Below, one piece after another: positions 6,452 to 7,642 of a stretch of DNA of 7,642 nt. Position 1 is the stretch's first letter; the number at the start of each line of letters is the position of its first letter. Below the pieces are notes generated by a model, which was given only the letters and a program-made list of their open reading frames with translations, was not told the origin of the DNA and made no database searches. Location: positions 1 to 7,642 of the forward strand of contig JABXIR010000244.1 of assembly GCA_013372965.1 (NCBI GenBank). The letters are read 5' to 3'. A program made the position numbers and the translations under genes. The DNA is from Gammaproteobacteria bacterium. Lineage in GTDB: Bacteria; Pseudomonadota; Gammaproteobacteria; Pseudomonadales; DSM-25080.

Positions 6452-7075
6452 ATGAATAGTTTGGAAATTCTCAATGCAACACCGGTGATGCCGGTGATTG
6501 TGATCGATCGATTGGAAGATGCGGTACCGTTAGCGGAAGCGCTGGTTTCAGGCGGTATCCGCGTACTCGAAGTGACACTGAGGTCACCCGTTGCCCTCGA
6601 TGCCATTCGCGAAATTGCGCAACACGTTCCGGATGCAATTGTCGGGGTGGGTAGTGTTAGAACGCCTCAAGATTGGCACGATGCGATTGCTGCGGGTGCT
6701 CAGTTCGGCGTGTCACCCGGTACGTCGACGGCACTGATCGAAGCGATTGCGGCTTCAGATGTGCCATTTATTCCAGGCGTGGCGACACCATCCGAGGCGA
6801 TGGAGTTGTCGGCGCACGGATTTGATGTTTTGAAACTCTTTCCTGCGACCGTCGTCGGCGGCACAGCATTATTGAAAGCGATCTCGGGTCCGCTGTCGCA
6901 CCTGAAGTTCTGTCCAACGGGTGGAGTCAATCCTAATAACGCTAAGGAGTTCCTCGCCCTCGATAATGTACTGTGTGTCGGTGGAAGTTGGATGCTTGAC
7001 TCAGAACTTATCGCCACTCGCAATTGGGAAGCGATTCGTCAAGCGGCGAGCGATGCGGTAACGCTTTGCTCTTAA
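6452..7075 (+). CDS. eda: KDPG aldolase (2-dehydro-3-deoxy-phosphogluconate aldolase, Eda)
   Basis: This class I (Schiff-base) aldolase cleaves KDPG to pyruvate and glyceraldehyde-3-phosphate, the last Entner-Doudoroff step. The 207 residues match the compact TIM-barrel family. Seen: PVMPVIVIDR (11-20), GIRVLEVTLRSP (35-46) with the catalytic glutamate at 40, VGVGSVRTPQD (64-74), FIPGVATPSE (106-115), VLKLFPA (126-132) with the Schiff-base lysine at 128, and CPTGGVN (154-160), the phosphate-binding segment. The GVGSV block has S where E. coli Eda has T (GAGTV), a conservative change. Some family members also act on related 2-keto-4-hydroxy acids; this is family knowledge, not visible here. 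The ATG is nine bases after pgl but has only a weak, distant Shine-Dalgarno (GGA, 6436-6438), so coupling to pgl translation is likely. Last gene of the operon. Confidence 0.96.
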   Translation: MNSLEILNATPVMPVIVIDRLEDAVPLAEALVSGGIRVLEVTLRSPVALDAIREIAQHVPDAIVGVGSVRTPQDWHDAIAAGAQFGVSPGTSTALIEAIAASDVPFIPGVATPSEAMELSAHGFDVLKLFPATVVGGTALLKAISGPLSHLKFCPTGGVNPNNAKEFLALDNVLCVGGSWMLDSELIATRNWEAIRQAASDAVTLCS

Positions 7076-7081
7076 GGATCG

Positions 7082-7105
7082 GTCGCTCCTAAGTGGCGGA
7101 GCGAC
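7082..7105. terminator. Hairpin at the convergent eda / hutG junction
   Basis: GTCGCTCC (7082-7089) and GGAGCGAC (7098-7105) form a perfect 8-bp stem with an 8-base loop, starting seven bases after the eda stop and overlapping the last codons of the minus-strand gene. It could slow or end transcription for both converging units. Neither side carries the run of T expected of an intrinsic terminator, so its activity is uncertain. Confidence 0.35.
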
Positions 7106-7642
7106 GACCAAACTTAACCTGAGTAAAACGATGAATCAGTCGTGCTGCGACTTTCGCGCTTCGATGGTCAATGTCGTAGCTTGGGTTGAGTTCTGCCAAA
7201 TCAAAGATTCGAATACGTGGATCGGCTGCAAAGAAAGAGACGAGCTTTTCGATCCATCTTAGTTCCACACCAAAGCCATTCACCGCTGATACACCCGGCA
7301 TGGTGGCCGCCGGAAGTACATCTAAGTCGACCGTAAGATATAAGTAGTCGCAATCTCGCGACCATACATTCAAATCTGCGATGATTTTTTCAATGGTCAA
7401 ATCGCTAAACTCCGTATCGTAAATGCATTTCACGCCTAGCTGCTCGGCGCGTTTAAAAAGCGCCGGCGTATTCGCTGTATCGGAGACTCCGACACAGGCA
7501 TAGTGAAACGACTGATTGTGTGCCTTCAGCAGTTCGTTTATCTGGTAGAAAGGCGTACCCGAACTCGTATGAGGAGCGGGTGTCCGAAGGTCAAGGTGGG
7601 CATCTAAATTGATAATGCCAATGCGCGCGTTGGGGATTGATG
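7089..7642 (-). CDS. hutG: Formimidoylglutamase (HutG-like), C-terminal part, runs off right edge
   Basis: HutG hydrolyses N-formimidoyl-L-glutamate to glutamate and formamide in histidine degradation and belongs to the manganese arginase/agmatinase superfamily. The visible 183 codons form an open frame from the right edge to a TAG at 7089-7091. Seen: NLDAHLDLR followed by HTSSGTPFYQI; the DAHxD metal ligands fall at about 7590-7604, and SSGTPF is typical of HutG, where arginases have HGDF-like sequence. Then come TVDLDVLPAATMPGVSAV, with the two metal-binding aspartates of DLD at 7320-7328, and DLAELNPSYD near the C-terminus. The arginase-type third Asp (DxDxxDP) is replaced by P, as I recall for HutG proteins. 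An internal GTG at 7431-7433 is not the start, because the family sequence continues upstream. The N-terminal metal-binding histidine lies outside the window. No other hut gene is visible, so a different ureohydrolase role remains possible. Confidence 0.82.
   Translation of the reverse strand, partial: SIPNARIGIINLDAHLDLRTPAPHTSSGTPFYQINELLKAHNQSFHYACVGVSDTANTPALFKRAEQLGVKCIYDTEFSDLTIEKIIADLNVWSRDCDYLYLTVDLDVLPAATMPGVSAVNGFGVELRWIEKLVSFFAADPRIRIFDLAELNPSYDIDHRSAKVAARLIHRFTQVKFGRRSAT

Noticed and set aside
7089..7433. A complete small gene starting at the GTG at 7431-7433
   Set aside because: The frame stays open to the right edge and encodes arginase-superfamily ligands (DAHLD) upstream, so this GTG is internal.

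Overview
The window (about 50% GC by eye) reads as a chromosomal segment of a gammaproteobacterium, probably marine. I base this on the protein style and on the compact edd-zwf-pgl-eda gene set; I cannot name a genus from sequence alone. Gene density is high and I see no mobile element, tRNA, rRNA or CRISPR array.

Left block, minus strand (1-2228). A PhoD-like metallophosphatase of 612 codons is followed 54 bases later by the first 111 codons of an SF2 (DEAD-box type) helicase that leaves the window at its left edge. The spacing and shared strand suggest co-transcription, but nothing visible links their functions.

Divergent control region (2229-2472). This 244-base gap carries a striking set of LacI-type operator palindromes. 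Two near-identical copies of an 18-base element with core GACAGCGCTGTC lie 34 bp apart. Two half-sites accompany them, and a weaker third palindrome sits just before the first gene of the metabolic operon.

Central block, plus strand (2473-7075). The four genes edd, zwf, pgl and eda are separated by only 3, 10 and 9 bases and form one clear operon. Together they encode the full route from glucose-6-phosphate to pyruvate plus glyceraldehyde-3-phosphate: Zwf oxidises G6P to 6-phosphogluconolactone, Pgl hydrolyses the lactone, Edd dehydrates 6-phosphogluconate to KDPG, and Eda splits KDPG. Neither glucokinase nor a regulator (HexR or LacI type) is inside the window. The operators imply sugar-responsive repression by a LacI-family protein encoded elsewhere.

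Right block, minus strand (7089-7642). The C-terminal 183 residues of a HutG-type formimidoylglutamase (arginase/ureohydrolase superfamily) converge on eda. The two stop codons are 13 bases apart, and a perfect 8-bp hairpin stem lies at the junction.

Most of the window is ordinary central metabolism. The part most worth a second look is the operator array upstream of edd.
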